A stretch of DNA of 7,707 bases from Cyclobacteriaceae bacterium. GTDB lineage: Bacteria > Bacteroidota > Bacteroidia > Cytophagales > Cyclobacteriaceae. Under the pieces are notes generated by a model that did no database searches, was not told where the DNA came from, and saw only the letters and a list, made by a program, of their open reading frames with translations. Of this stretch, positions 1-5,975 are shown piece after piece. How positions within the stretch are numbered: position 1 is the stretch's first letter; the number at the start of each line of letters is the position of its first letter. The stretch lies in assembly GCA_013140395.1 (NCBI GenBank), contig JABFSY010000259.1, forward strand, positions 1-7,707, in the 5' to 3' direction. The translations under genes and the position numbers were made by a program.

Positions 1-428
1 TAGTAACCTCTTTTTTGGGATACAATCCATTTGGAGGAGGATTTAACTATATCGGAACGGTCGCTAACATCGTGCTGCTTGTTTTAGCACACAAGAAATT
101 TAAAGAGGCTGGTGACGGTTTTATGTCTTATGGACAAGGAATGGGAATTGGGTTTTGGTTTACAATAGTATCAGCGCTGTTGGCGATAACAGTAATGTAT
201 GTCTACATAAATTATGTTGACTACGGCCCGTTACAGCTAATGCTTGATGAGCAGACCGCCAAGATGGAGGAAGCCGGTAGTGATGAAAATGCGATCGAGA
301 CCGCCATGGAATGGACGAAAAAGTTGTTTTGGGTATTTGCAGTGATTGGCGGTTTAATTGGGGGTATGGTTGTAGCTCTTATCGTCACGATTTTTACCCA
401 AAAGAAAAATCCTGAGCCGTTTGCTTAA
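1..428 (+). CDS. DUF4199 domain-containing membrane protein, 5'-truncated by window edge
   Basis: The frame is open to the left edge: codons from position 3 read V-T-S-F-L-G-Y-N-P with no stop, so the TTG at 15 is probably internal and the true start lies outside the window. The visible part has a hydrophobic segment near the left end (IGTVANIVLLVLAH), the motif GDGFMSYGQGMGIG followed by a second segment (FTIVSALLAITVMYVYI), a polar acidic stretch, and a last segment (LFWVFAVIGGLIGGMVVALIVTIF) before a short KKN tail. This pattern, especially the GFMSYGQG motif and the following pair of helices, matches the DUF4199 family of Bacteroidetes inner-membrane proteins. No biochemical function is established for the family. 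The TAA stop is followed immediately, with zero bases between, by the ATG of the glycosyltransferase gene. They are therefore very likely co-transcribed and translationally linked, and DUF4199 may work beside that enzyme in the membrane (inference). Confidence 0.82.
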   Translation, partial: VTSFLGYNPFGGGFNYIGTVANIVLLVLAHKKFKEAGDGFMSYGQGMGIGFWFTIVSALLAITVMYVYINYVDYGPLQLMLDEQTAKMEEAGSDENAIETAMEWTKKLFWVFAVIGGLIGGMVVALIVTIFTQKKNPEPFA

Positions 429-1412
429 ATGCTTCAACACCTTGCTATCTCGCTAGTCATTCCCGCCAAGGACGAAGAAGAATCGATTCCTGAATTGAGT
501 AATTGGATCAGCCGTGTGATGCAAACACACGGCTTTTTGTATGAAGTAATTTTTATCGATGACGGAAGCACCGATGGCACCTGGGAAGAAATAAAAAAAA
601 TAAGTAAGGCGAATCCTTGTTTTAAAGGAATTCAGTTCAATCGTAATTTTGGAAAATCCGCAGCGTTGCATACAGCTTTCAAGGCAGCCAAGGGCGAAGT
701 AGTGATCACCATGGATGCAGATTTGCAAGATAGCCCCGATGAAATTCCGGAGTTGTATAAACTAATCAAAGAGCAGAAGTTTCATTTGGTGAGCGGTTGG
801 AAGAAAAAACGTCATGACCCCATTTCAAAAACGCTTCCCTCCAAGTTTTTTAATTATGTAACACGCAAAATATCGGGTATCCGCTTACATGATTTTAACT
901 GTGGTTTGAAGGCCTATCATCATTCGGTGATAAAAAATATTACCGTCTACGGAGAGATGCACCGTTATATTCCGGTGCTCGCCAAGTGGGCGGGCTTTAC
1001 TAAGATCACTGAAAAAGTAGTAGAACATCGCGAACGAAAATATGGAGTGAGTAAATTTGGTTGGGAACGATTTGTTCGTGGCTTCTTAGATCTCCTCACT
1101 ATTACGTTTGTTGGGCGATTTGCAAAAAGACCCATGCATTTTTTTGGCGCCTGGGGCATCGTTTCCTTTTTAGTGGGGTTTGGATTTACGGTGAAAATAT
1201 TTTGGGATAAGTTGGATGCGCTCTTCATCTCCAAAATTCCGCTAAAGCGTGATGTGGTCGATCAGCCTATTTTCTATCTGGCATTGGTCGCGTTGGTCAT
1301 CGGGGTTCAACTGTTCTTAACCGGTTTTATTGCTGAACTCCTTGCGCGCCAGTCAGTTTCCAAAGCTGACTATCTGGTGATTGATACAATTGGAATCGAT
1401 TCCGCTTCCTAA
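429..1412 (+). CDS. GT2 family glycosyltransferase, DPM1/GtrB-like, with two C-terminal membrane helices
   Basis: This 327-residue protein has the GT-A fold signature of family 2 glycosyltransferases. An N-terminal strand LAISLVIPAKDEEESI (5-20) precedes the nucleotide-binding motif DDGSTDGT (44-51), NRNFGKSAAL (71-80), and the metal- and sugar-nucleotide-binding motif DADLQD (96-101). GEMHRYIP (175-182) and the R-x-x-x-YGxSK motif (201-209) are typical of polyprenyl-phosphate sugar transferases such as dolichyl-phosphate mannose synthase, GtrB and ArnC. Two hydrophobic helices follow at about 236-259 and 281-304, with a short cytoplasmic tail. By family knowledge it transfers a sugar from a nucleotide donor to a polyprenyl phosphate at the inner membrane, supplying lipid-linked sugar for glycan or protein glycosylation; donor and acceptor cannot be read from sequence. 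The ATG directly follows the DUF4199 stop. All expected motifs are intact and the length is normal. A 92-base gap follows, so the next gene is probably a separate unit. Confidence 0.92.
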   Translation: MLQHLAISLVIPAKDEEESIPELSNWISRVMQTHGFLYEVIFIDDGSTDGTWEEIKKISKANPCFKGIQFNRNFGKSAALHTAFKAAKGEVVITMDADLQDSPDEIPELYKLIKEQKFHLVSGWKKKRHDPISKTLPSKFFNYVTRKISGIRLHDFNCGLKAYHHSVIKNITVYGEMHRYIPVLAKWAGFTKITEKVVEHRERKYGVSKFGWERFVRGFLDLLTITFVGRFAKRPMHFFGAWGIVSFLVGFGFTVKIFWDKLDALFISKIPLKRDVVDQPIFYLALVALVIGVQLFLTGFIAELLARQSVSKADYLVIDTIGIDSAS

Positions 1413-1504
1413 TCGCAACAATTGTCTAAACTTTTTGCGAAAATTTTCGATTAGACGTAACAAAACACCCCTTTTTACGCTTTAAGGTTAGCTTAACTTA
1501 TTCT

Positions 1505-3883
1505 ATGAGATTGATTCTTTTTGCGTGGCTTTTTACGTCCACGTTCGCATTTGGCCAAACCACCGGCAAATTCACAATCAGCGGTTATATTAAAGATGCC
1601 AGCAATGGCGAAGCATTGATTGGCGCGACTGTGTACGTTACCGAGACACAAGGCGGTGGTGTTACCAACGAGTACGGCTTCTATTCCATCACGTTGCCAG
1701 CCGCCACCTATACACTACACTATAGTTACCTCGGCTACCTGCCCGTTACAAAATCAGTGCAACTTGACAAGAGCAATCGTATTGATATTGAGCTTTCCGG
1801 TGAGGCTGAACAATTGCAGGAGGTAGTTATTCAGGCAGAATTGGAGCAGGCCAATTTACAAAACCTGGAGATGAGTACGAATAAATTAGATATTAAAACC
1901 ATTCAAAGAATACCTGCTTTTTTGGGTGAAGCCGATGTGATTAAAAGTTTGCAATTGTTGCCTGGAGTGAGCACTGTAGGTGAGGGAGCAAGTGGTTTTA
2001 ACGTACGCGGTGGTAGCGTAGGGCAGAATTTGATTTTGTTGGATGAAGCACCTGTTTATAACTCGTCACACTTGCTCGGCTTCTTTTCCGTTTTCAATCC
2101 CGATGCAGTGAAAGACGTAAAACTTTACAAAGGTGGAATCCCCGCTCGCTATGGCGGACGACTCGCTTCACTGTTGGATGTTCGCATGAAAGAGGGAAAT
2201 AGCAAGACATGGGAAGTGACTGGAGGCATTGGTACTATTTTTAGCCGTATCGCTGTTGAGGCACCGATCATAAAGGACAAAATGTCCTTCATCGTGGCAG
2301 CAAGAAGATCTTACATTGATGTGTTGGCTCGGCCTTTTGCACCCATTTTACAAAACGGTGGAGCTTTAAATTTTTATGACGGTACGCTCAAAGTGAATTA
2401 CAATATCAATTCCAAAAACAGAGTTTATTTGTCGGGTTATTTTGGTAGAGATAATTTTAAGTTTGATCGAAATCAGGGATTTAGTTGGGGCAATGCTACG
2501 GCTTCTTTGCGATGGAATCATATTTTTAGTGACCGTTTGTTCTCTAATTTTACAGCATTGTATAGCGATTACGACTACAGTTTACAATTTGGTCGTAGCG
2601 ATGATGACTCATTCAAATGGAATTCGCTAATTTCTAACTACATCTTTAAGCCTCAGTTTACCTACTTCTTGAACAACAACAACGAAGTGAATTTCGGTGC
2701 GGAACTGATCTATTACAATTTCGAGCCTGCGAACGCGGTTGGCGTAAGCAAGGGACAAAGGACAGATGTAAGCTTAGATAGAAAATACAATCTAGAAACG
2801 GCCGTCTACCTAAGTAACTCTCAGAAAATTTCCAAAGCCTTTACGATTGACTACGGCCTTCGCTATTCGTTCTTTAATGCTTATGGCCCAGGCAAGGCTT
2901 ATACTTATAACGATACCGTGCCAGGATTGCGCAGGTCTAAAGTAACTGAGCGTGTTTACAAAAGTGGTGAAGTAATAGCTAACTATGGAAATTTTGAACC
3001 GCGCTTGTCCTTTAAGGTGCAAGTGAATCCTACCAGCTCGGTAAAAGGAAGCTACAATCGAACTGCCCAATATTTGCATTTAATTTCCAATACTACTGCA
3101 TCCAATCCACTTGATGTATGGAATCCAAGCTCAAATAATATCAAACCACAGTTGGGCGATCAATACACGTTGGGTTTTTTTAAAGATATTGGTAAAAGCA
3201 GAGCTTATGAGTTGTCAGTTGAGGGATATTGGAAGACCACGCAAAATCAAATTGACTATATAGATGGAGCAGATCTATTGATCAATGAATTTTTGGAGGG
3301 AGATCTGCTTTCGGGCGAAGGGCGCGCGTATGGTTTGGAAACCTATTTTCAAAAGAAAACAGGACGTTTTACAGGGTGGGTGAGTTACACGTTAGCACGC
3401 ACAGAGCTAAAAGTAAATGGCATCAACCAGGGTGACTGGTATCGGACACGCTTCGACCAAACACATAATTTGAAAATTGCTGCCTTCTACGATATTTCAA
3501 AACGCTGGTCTTTCTCGGCCAACTTTGTTTACACATCAGGCACCCCAACTACTTTCCCCACTTCACGCTACATCAGTCAAGGCTTATTGATCCCCTACAA
3601 CGGAAATGACTCTCGCAACAATGTCATTCTTCCAGACTATCATCGCTTAGATGTTTCTTTTCGGTTAGATGGAAAGAAGGAGAAGAGAGGCAAAGTGAGA
3701 AAGAATAGCGACTATTGGGTTTTTGGTGTGTACAATTTATACGGGCGTCAAAACCCATTCTCAATTTATTTTTCTCAAGCAGACCAACGAGTGAACCCAG
3801 GCCAACCGATTTCTTCAGAGGCTACACAGCTTTCCATCATTGGTACCGTGGTGCCTTCTATTTCGTACAACTTTAAATTCTAA
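1505..3883 (+). CDS. TonB-dependent receptor with carboxypeptidase-D regulatory-like N-terminal domain
   Basis: This 792-residue outer-membrane transporter begins with a signal peptide (MRLILFAWLFTSTFAFG, probable cleavage before Q18). A carboxypeptidase-regulatory-like beta-sandwich spans about 22-105 (ISGYIKDASNGEALIGATV ... NEYGFYSITL), as in many Bacteroidetes receptors. The plug domain covers about 125-232, with IPAFLGEADVIKSLQLLPGV, the hallmark NVRGGS at 166-171, and GGIPARYGGRLASLLDVRM. The rest, about 240-792, is aromatic-rich beta-barrel ending in SISYNFKF, whose terminal phenylalanine suits BAM-dependent barrel insertion. It is not of SusC length (about 1000 residues), and its partner is a DUF4249 lipoprotein rather than SusD, so a glycan-uptake assignment is not supported; the ligand is unknown. 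Energy would come from TonB-ExbB-ExbD. The ATG at 1505 puts the signal peptide at the very N-terminus. No strong Shine-Dalgarno is seen, as is usual in this phylum. The DUF4249 gene follows 6 bases after the stop. Confidence 0.93.
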   Translation: MRLILFAWLFTSTFAFGQTTGKFTISGYIKDASNGEALIGATVYVTETQGGGVTNEYGFYSITLPAATYTLHYSYLGYLPVTKSVQLDKSNRIDIELSGEAEQLQEVVIQAELEQANLQNLEMSTNKLDIKTIQRIPAFLGEADVIKSLQLLPGVSTVGEGASGFNVRGGSVGQNLILLDEAPVYNSSHLLGFFSVFNPDAVKDVKLYKGGIPARYGGRLASLLDVRMKEGNSKTWEVTGGIGTIFSRIAVEAPIIKDKMSFIVAARRSYIDVLARPFAPILQNGGALNFYDGTLKVNYNINSKNRVYLSGYFGRDNFKFDRNQGFSWGNATASLRWNHIFSDRLFSNFTALYSDYDYSLQFGRSDDDSFKWNSLISNYIFKPQFTYFLNNNNEVNFGAELIYYNFEPANAVGVSKGQRTDVSLDRKYNLETAVYLSNSQKISKAFTIDYGLRYSFFNAYGPGKAYTYNDTVPGLRRSKVTERVYKSGEVIANYGNFEPRLSFKVQVNPTSSVKGSYNRTAQYLHLISNTTASNPLDVWNPSSNNIKPQLGDQYTLGFFKDIGKSRAYELSVEGYWKTTQNQIDYIDGADLLINEFLEGDLLSGEGRAYGLETYFQKKTGRFTGWVSYTLARTELKVNGINQGDWYRTRFDQTHNLKIAAFYDISKRWSFSANFVYTSGTPTTFPTSRYISQGLLIPYNGNDSRNNVILPDYHRLDVSFRLDGKKEKRGKVRKNSDYWVFGVYNLYGRQNPFSIYFSQADQRVNPGQPISSEATQLSIIGTVVPSISYNFKF

Positions 3884-3889
3884 TTGGAG

Positions 3890-4843
3890 ATGAATTGCCA
3901 GGATTTTTTCAGACGATTTTCAAACAAAATAGCTGTTGGCCTAAAGATAATTGCCAGTATAGGTCTTTTTTCGTTGTTCTCTTGCGAGACAAAGATTAAT
4001 CCTGCGCTGGAAAATGCTGATGCACTTTTAGTAGTTGACGCTTGGCTTAACAACAAGCCCGGTGACCAGGTAATCACGCTTACAAAAACGCAATCCTATT
4101 TTGATAACTCATTGCCTCCCGCAGTAAGCGGAGCAACCGTGACCGTTGTTGACAAAGCGGGAAAAGTTTTCGCATTCAATGAAGATCCGGCAGCAAAGGG
4201 CAATTATGTGTGGAAGCCGGTAGGCAATGACCGACTGGGGGTAACGGGTACTTCTTACAGATTAACTATTCAGGCAGAAGGAGAAGTATATGAAGCAAGC
4301 TCAAAAATGGGTCGTGCTCCGAAAATCGATACACTTACCTTGACAAAAAATCTACCCGAACAAACGAACCCTGATTTTTATATTGCTGAGTTCGTGGCGA
4401 TCGATTTTCAAGGGCCTGGCGATACCTATTGGATTAGAGCCACCAAAAACGGTGTGCTACTCAACAAACCCTCAGATATCAATGTGGCGTATGATGCAGG
4501 ATTTTCGGCTGGAGGAAACTTTGACAATGTGGCTTTTATTACACCGATACGCAGGGGGATCAACCCGAATGACACAGATGCTAATGACAAGGCGCTTTCT
4601 CCCTATTTACCGGGAGATTCTGTGTATGTCGAGATCAATTCGATAACGGTTCAAGCATTCAATTATTTGCAGGAGGTAGAGATACAGACCAATAGACCAG
4701 GTGGCTTTGGTGAATTATTTGCGCGCCCCATTTCCAATGTTTCTACCAACATTGTAAACCTTAACAAGAATGGAAAGAAAGCGCTTGGCTTTTTTAATGT
4801 GGCGGCCGTTTCTGGCCGTGGCCAGCGGTTCAAAAAGAACTGA
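3890..4843 (+). CDS. DUF4249 domain-containing lipoprotein, partner of the TonB-dependent receptor
   Basis: The preferred start is the ATG at 3890, 6 bases after the receptor stop; an in-frame TTG at 3884 would add only two residues. The 317-residue product has a positively charged N-terminus (FFRRFSNK), a hydrophobic stretch (IAVGLKIIASIGLFSL) and a lipobox LFSC with Cys32, so it is expected to be exported and lipid-anchored. The mature part starts ETKINPALENADALLVVDAWLNN and continues with a beta-rich region (QVITLTKTQSYFD ... VSGATVTVVD), the usual opening of DUF4249 proteins, whose first half resembles an immunoglobulin-like or carboxypeptidase-regulatory fold. In Bacteroidetes, DUF4249 genes commonly sit directly behind TonB-dependent receptors. 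The role is thus inferred to be a surface or periplasmic accessory of that receptor, perhaps capturing substrate. The substrate is not known. No frameshift or truncation is seen. The next gene starts 2 bases after this stop. Confidence 0.88.
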   Translation: MNCQDFFRRFSNKIAVGLKIIASIGLFSLFSCETKINPALENADALLVVDAWLNNKPGDQVITLTKTQSYFDNSLPPAVSGATVTVVDKAGKVFAFNEDPAAKGNYVWKPVGNDRLGVTGTSYRLTIQAEGEVYEASSKMGRAPKIDTLTLTKNLPEQTNPDFYIAEFVAIDFQGPGDTYWIRATKNGVLLNKPSDINVAYDAGFSAGGNFDNVAFITPIRRGINPNDTDANDKALSPYLPGDSVYVEINSITVQAFNYLQEVEIQTNRPGGFGELFARPISNVSTNIVNLNKNGKKALGFFNVAAVSGRGQRFKKN

Positions 4844-4845
4844 TT

Positions 4846-5223
4846 GTGCTTCAGTTTGAAGTTTTACCGAAGCGATTTGCGGTGTGTCAGTTAGACATGG
4901 CAAAGCCTTTGCCGAATTGGTTATTTAGTTCCTCATTTTATACTGTGTCTAAAACGGCAGATGAGTTGTCAGTCGTTTGTGAAGAGGATTTGGTACAGGG
5001 TGAAATCCTAAAAAGTGTTGGTTGGCGTTTGCTAAAGATCAACGCAATATTGGATCTATCGCTGACGGGCATCACGGCTCAATTTTCAACGGCCCTGGCA
5101 AATGCAGGTGTAAACCTTTCGGTAATTGCCACTTACAATACTGACTATATTCTTGTGGAAGAGGGAAAGTTATCCACGGCTATAGAGGCACTTCGTGGAG
5201 CCGGCTTTGAAGTGATTGAATAG
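4846..5223 (+). CDS. Small ACT domain-containing protein (double ACT, CASTOR/ACT_7-like)
   Basis: The 125-residue protein has two halves typical of the small two-ACT-domain family. The N-terminal half has a strand LPKRFAVCQLD (7-17), then a P-x-W-like segment (LPNWLFSSSFYTVSKTADELSVVCEED). The C-terminal half (about 58-125) reads as a beta-alpha-beta-beta-alpha-beta ACT unit with LDLSLTGITAQFSTALANAGVNLSVIATYNTDYILV and a closing AIEALRGAGFEVIE. The GTG at 4846 is chosen because the first strand lies upstream of the next in-frame ATG (4897), which would remove it. ACT domains bind small ligands, often amino acids, and regulate metabolism; this stand-alone type is related by fold to aspartokinase ACT domains and the eukaryotic arginine sensor CASTOR1. 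The bacterial ligand is unknown. It lacks a signal peptide, so it is cytoplasmic. Its start lies 2 bases after the DUF4249 stop, suggesting co-transcription and translational coupling with the receptor pair. Confidence 0.85.
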   Translation: MLQFEVLPKRFAVCQLDMAKPLPNWLFSSSFYTVSKTADELSVVCEEDLVQGEILKSVGWRLLKINAILDLSLTGITAQFSTALANAGVNLSVIATYNTDYILVEEGKLSTAIEALRGAGFEVIE

Positions 5224-5244
5224 TCAACTGAACTTTTTTTACTG

Positions 5245-5252
5245 TACTTTTG
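5245..5252 (+). promoter_or_regulatory. Candidate -7 box of the ssrA (tmRNA) promoter
   Basis: TACTTTTG matches the Bacteroidetes housekeeping -7 consensus TAnnTTTG exactly. It lies 92 bases before the mature tmRNA 5' end, so the primary transcript would have a leader of roughly 75-80 bases to be removed by RNase P or other processing. No well-spaced -33 TTTG is seen; the nearest upstream TTG (5216-5218) is too far. A weaker alternative is GAACTTTG at 5313-5320 with TTG at 5290-5292 (20-base spacer), which would start transcription much closer to the mature 5' end. Confidence 0.4.
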
Positions 5253-5279
5253 TAAGAAATATTCAATATTCAAAGTTTA

Positions 5280-5332
5280 AAATTCAAAATTGAATAGTGA
5301 AGATTAAGTCTGGAACTTTGAGTTTTGAATTT
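5280..5332. repeat. AT-rich inverted repeat upstream of ssrA
   Basis: AAATTCAAAA at 5280-5289 is perfectly complementary to TTTTGAATTT at 5323-5332, with 33 bases between them. A second pair, TCAAAGTT (5270-5277) and AACTTTGA (5314-5321), overlaps in a crossing order, so the two cannot form one simple hairpin. The region is a patchwork of ATTCAAA-like words. Possible meanings are low-complexity intergenic drift or a processing structure in the tmRNA precursor; nothing decides between them. Confidence 0.35.
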
Positions 5333-5431
5333 ATTTGGGGCTGACCGGTTTTGACAGGACGCGTGAGGGTGTGAGTAAGCATGCAGGCTCATGGGATGAG
5401 AGCCTTGAAAGATGGTCCCAACAATTTACGT

Positions 5432-5461
5432 GGCGAAAATACTTACGCCATGGCTGCTTAA
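5432..5461 (+). other. tmRNA tag reading frame, GENTYAMAA
   Basis: The resume codon is GGC at 5432 and the frame reads G-E-N-T-Y-A-M-A-A followed by TAA at 5459-5461. Tagged proteins would carry the tmRNA alanine plus this sequence. The GE-x-x-YA-x-AA pattern is the Bacteroidetes tag type. The ending AMAA, rather than the commoner ALAA, resembles the tag known from Cytophaga hutchinsonii, which supports a Cytophagales-like host. Confidence 0.92.
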
Positions 5462-5702
5462 TCTGACGTATCGTTAGATTAGCTTGTCCCGCTTAAGAAG
5501 TGGGAGGCCATCATCGCCCAAACCTCTGTTCTGCGGGTTTGGAATCGCGGTGTCGACAGCTTGAACTGGGCCGCTCCGTTGTTGCGCGGGGCTGTCGAGA
5601 AAACAGTAACTAAGGAATTGATGAGGCTGTTGCCTGCCTTTTAGTTCCCGACAATCAAAGTCAACTAAGCATGTAGAAGGTACACGTTCATCTTCTCTGG
5701 AC

Positions 5703-5727
5703 CAGGGTTCGATTCCCTGCAGCTCCA
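5703..5727 (+). other. Candidate attachment site (attL) in the 3' end of ssrA
   Basis: The T arm and acceptor 3' strand of tmRNA form the segment that tyrosine integrases most often use as a chromosomal target, and an integrase gene pointing away from ssrA follows directly. The tRNA-like end is intact, as expected when an element carries a copy that restores the gene. No second copy of this segment is visible in the window, so the exact crossover and the far end (attR) cannot be placed. The boundaries given are those of the structural element, not a mapped core. Confidence 0.35.
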
Positions 5728-5750
5728 CTAATACTTCACCAAACAAAAGC

Positions 5751-5785
5751 AAAAGCCTGAATCCGTAATGGATTTGGGCTTTTTT
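5751..5785 (+). terminator. Intrinsic terminator of ssrA
   Basis: AAAAGCCTGAATCC (5751-5764) pairs with GGATTTGGGCTTTT (5770-5783) in a 14-bp stem with two G-U pairs and a GTAAT loop. It is followed by a T-rich run (TTTTTTGTTTTT overall). This is a textbook rho-independent terminator placed 24 bases after the tmRNA 3' end. The A-run on the 5' side could give some termination on the opposite strand as well. Confidence 0.88.
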
Positions 5786-5826
5786 GTTTTTAAACACTAT
5801 CAAAATATTCAACTTCTCGCAACCCG

Positions 5827-5834
5827 TAAGGAGG
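5827..5834 (+). promoter_or_regulatory. Perfect Shine-Dalgarno sequence TAAGGAGG before a possible leader peptide
   Basis: TAAGGAGG is fully complementary to the anti-Shine-Dalgarno end of 16S rRNA. It ends 7 bases before a GTG (5842) that opens a short frame. Strong Shine-Dalgarno sequences are uncommon before genes in Bacteroidetes, so this one stands out, but a chance match cannot be excluded. It abuts the first arm of the inverted repeat (5835-5848). Confidence 0.35.
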
Positions 5835-5879
5835 AAATTCGGTGCACTCGGTATTTCAAAATAAAAGTGCACCGAATTT
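5835..5879. repeat. Perfect 14-bp inverted repeat (copies 1 and 2 of the GGTGCAC element)
   Basis: AAATTCGGTGCACT (5835-5848) is perfectly complementary to AGTGCACCGAATTT (5866-5879), with a 17-base loop. Each arm holds the palindromic core GTGCAC. There is no T-run after it, so it is not a terminator. It may be a regulator operator, an integrase-binding site, or the first of two alternative RNA stems. See the third copy at 5962-5974. Confidence 0.85.
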
Positions 5880-5895
5880 GCTCAAAAGCCACTGA
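5842..5895 (+). CDS. Possible 17-residue leader peptide upstream of the integrase
   Basis: GTG at 5842 opens a frame of 17 codons, reading (M/V)HSVFQNKSAPNLLKSH, and ends with TGA at 5893-5895. It is preceded at optimal spacing by a perfect TAAGGAGG. The frame runs through the loop and the second arm of the inverted repeat 5835-5879, and its stop touches the first base of the next hairpin (5895-5931). A ribosome translating it would therefore open the first stem and change which downstream stems can form. That geometry resembles leader-peptide attenuation, which is known in Bacteroidetes conjugative elements for the tetQ operon of CTnDOT. The peptide itself shows no run of one amino acid that would point to an attenuation signal. 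No promoter consensus is visible upstream. This is a hypothesis from layout only. Confidence 0.3.
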   Translation: MHSVFQNKSAPNLLKSH

Positions 5896-5931
5896 AAATC
5901 AAGCAGTTCATAAAATGAACATCTTGATTTT
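5895..5931. repeat. Interrupted hairpin between the repeat arms
   Basis: AAAATCAAG (5895-5903) pairs with CTTGATTTT (5923-5931). After a symmetrical 2-base mismatch (CA against AT), GTTCA (5906-5910) pairs with TGAAC (5916-5920) around a TAAAA loop. This gives 14 base pairs in total. GGGTG rather than a T-run follows, so termination is unlikely. AAAATCAA occurs again at 5942-5949. The hairpin sits wholly between copies 2 and 3 of the GGTGCAC element and would be nested if those two paired. Confidence 0.75.
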
Positions 5932-5961
5932 GGGTGTATAAAAAATCAATTTTCAACCTCT

Positions 5962-5975
5962 AATTCGGTGCACTT
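5962..5975. repeat. Third copy of the AATTCGGTGCACT element, adjacent to the integrase start codon
   Basis: AATTCGGTGCACT (5962-5974) is an exact 13-base direct copy of the first arm (5836-5848) and is complementary to the second arm. Counting the next base, 5962-5975 can pair with 5865-5878 over 14 bp, as long as the pairing between copies 1 and 2. It ends directly against the ATG at 5976. A protein bound here would cover the translation start region in DNA, and an RNA stem here would hinder initiation. Confidence 0.85.

Larger units (their letters stand above)
5337..5727 (+). ncRNA. ssrA: Transfer-messenger RNA (tmRNA)
   Basis: tmRNA rescues stalled ribosomes together with SmpB and tags the unfinished protein for proteolysis. 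The 5' end GGGGCTG (5337-5343) pairs with CAGCTCC (5720-5726) to form the 7-bp acceptor stem, including one G-U pair. The T arm is a 5-bp stem CAGGG/CCCTG (5703-5707, 5715-5719) around the loop TTCGATT. The conserved block CTAAGCATGTAGA lies shortly before the 3' half. The tag reading frame is at 5432-5461 and its stop codon sits in a 10-bp hairpin (5459-5468 with 5472-5481, loop TAT), as expected for helix 5. A36-type discriminator A is at 5727, followed by CTA, so the CCA end is not encoded and must be added by nucleotidyltransferase. The molecule is one-piece, about 391 bases, of normal length. A strong terminator follows and a tyrosine integrase gene begins 249 bases downstream. Confidence 0.97.

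Noticed and set aside
15..17. TTG as the start of the DUF4199 protein
   Set aside because: The frame is open upstream to the window edge and the family has additional N-terminal sequence, so the gene is truncated by the window.
1413..1456. Inverted repeats between the glycosyltransferase and the receptor: TCGCAA/TTGCGA (1413-1418, 1435-1440), GTCTAA/TTAGAC (1424-1429, 1451-1456) and palindrome CGAAAATTTTCG (1438-1449)
   Set aside because: The arms are only 6 bp, overlap and are not concentric, and no proper T-run follows. The 12-bp palindrome could be an operator, but nothing else supports it, and no clear TAnnTTTG box was found in the 92-base gap.
3884..3889. TTG start for the DUF4249 lipoprotein
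   Set aside because: An ATG two codons later gives the same signal sequence and lipobox, so the rarer start is unnecessary.
5474..5872. 132-codon open frame on the minus strand
   Set aside because: It lies across the 3' two-thirds of tmRNA, its terminator and the inverted repeat. Both RNA structure and the terminator explain the sequence, and the peptide shows no family features.
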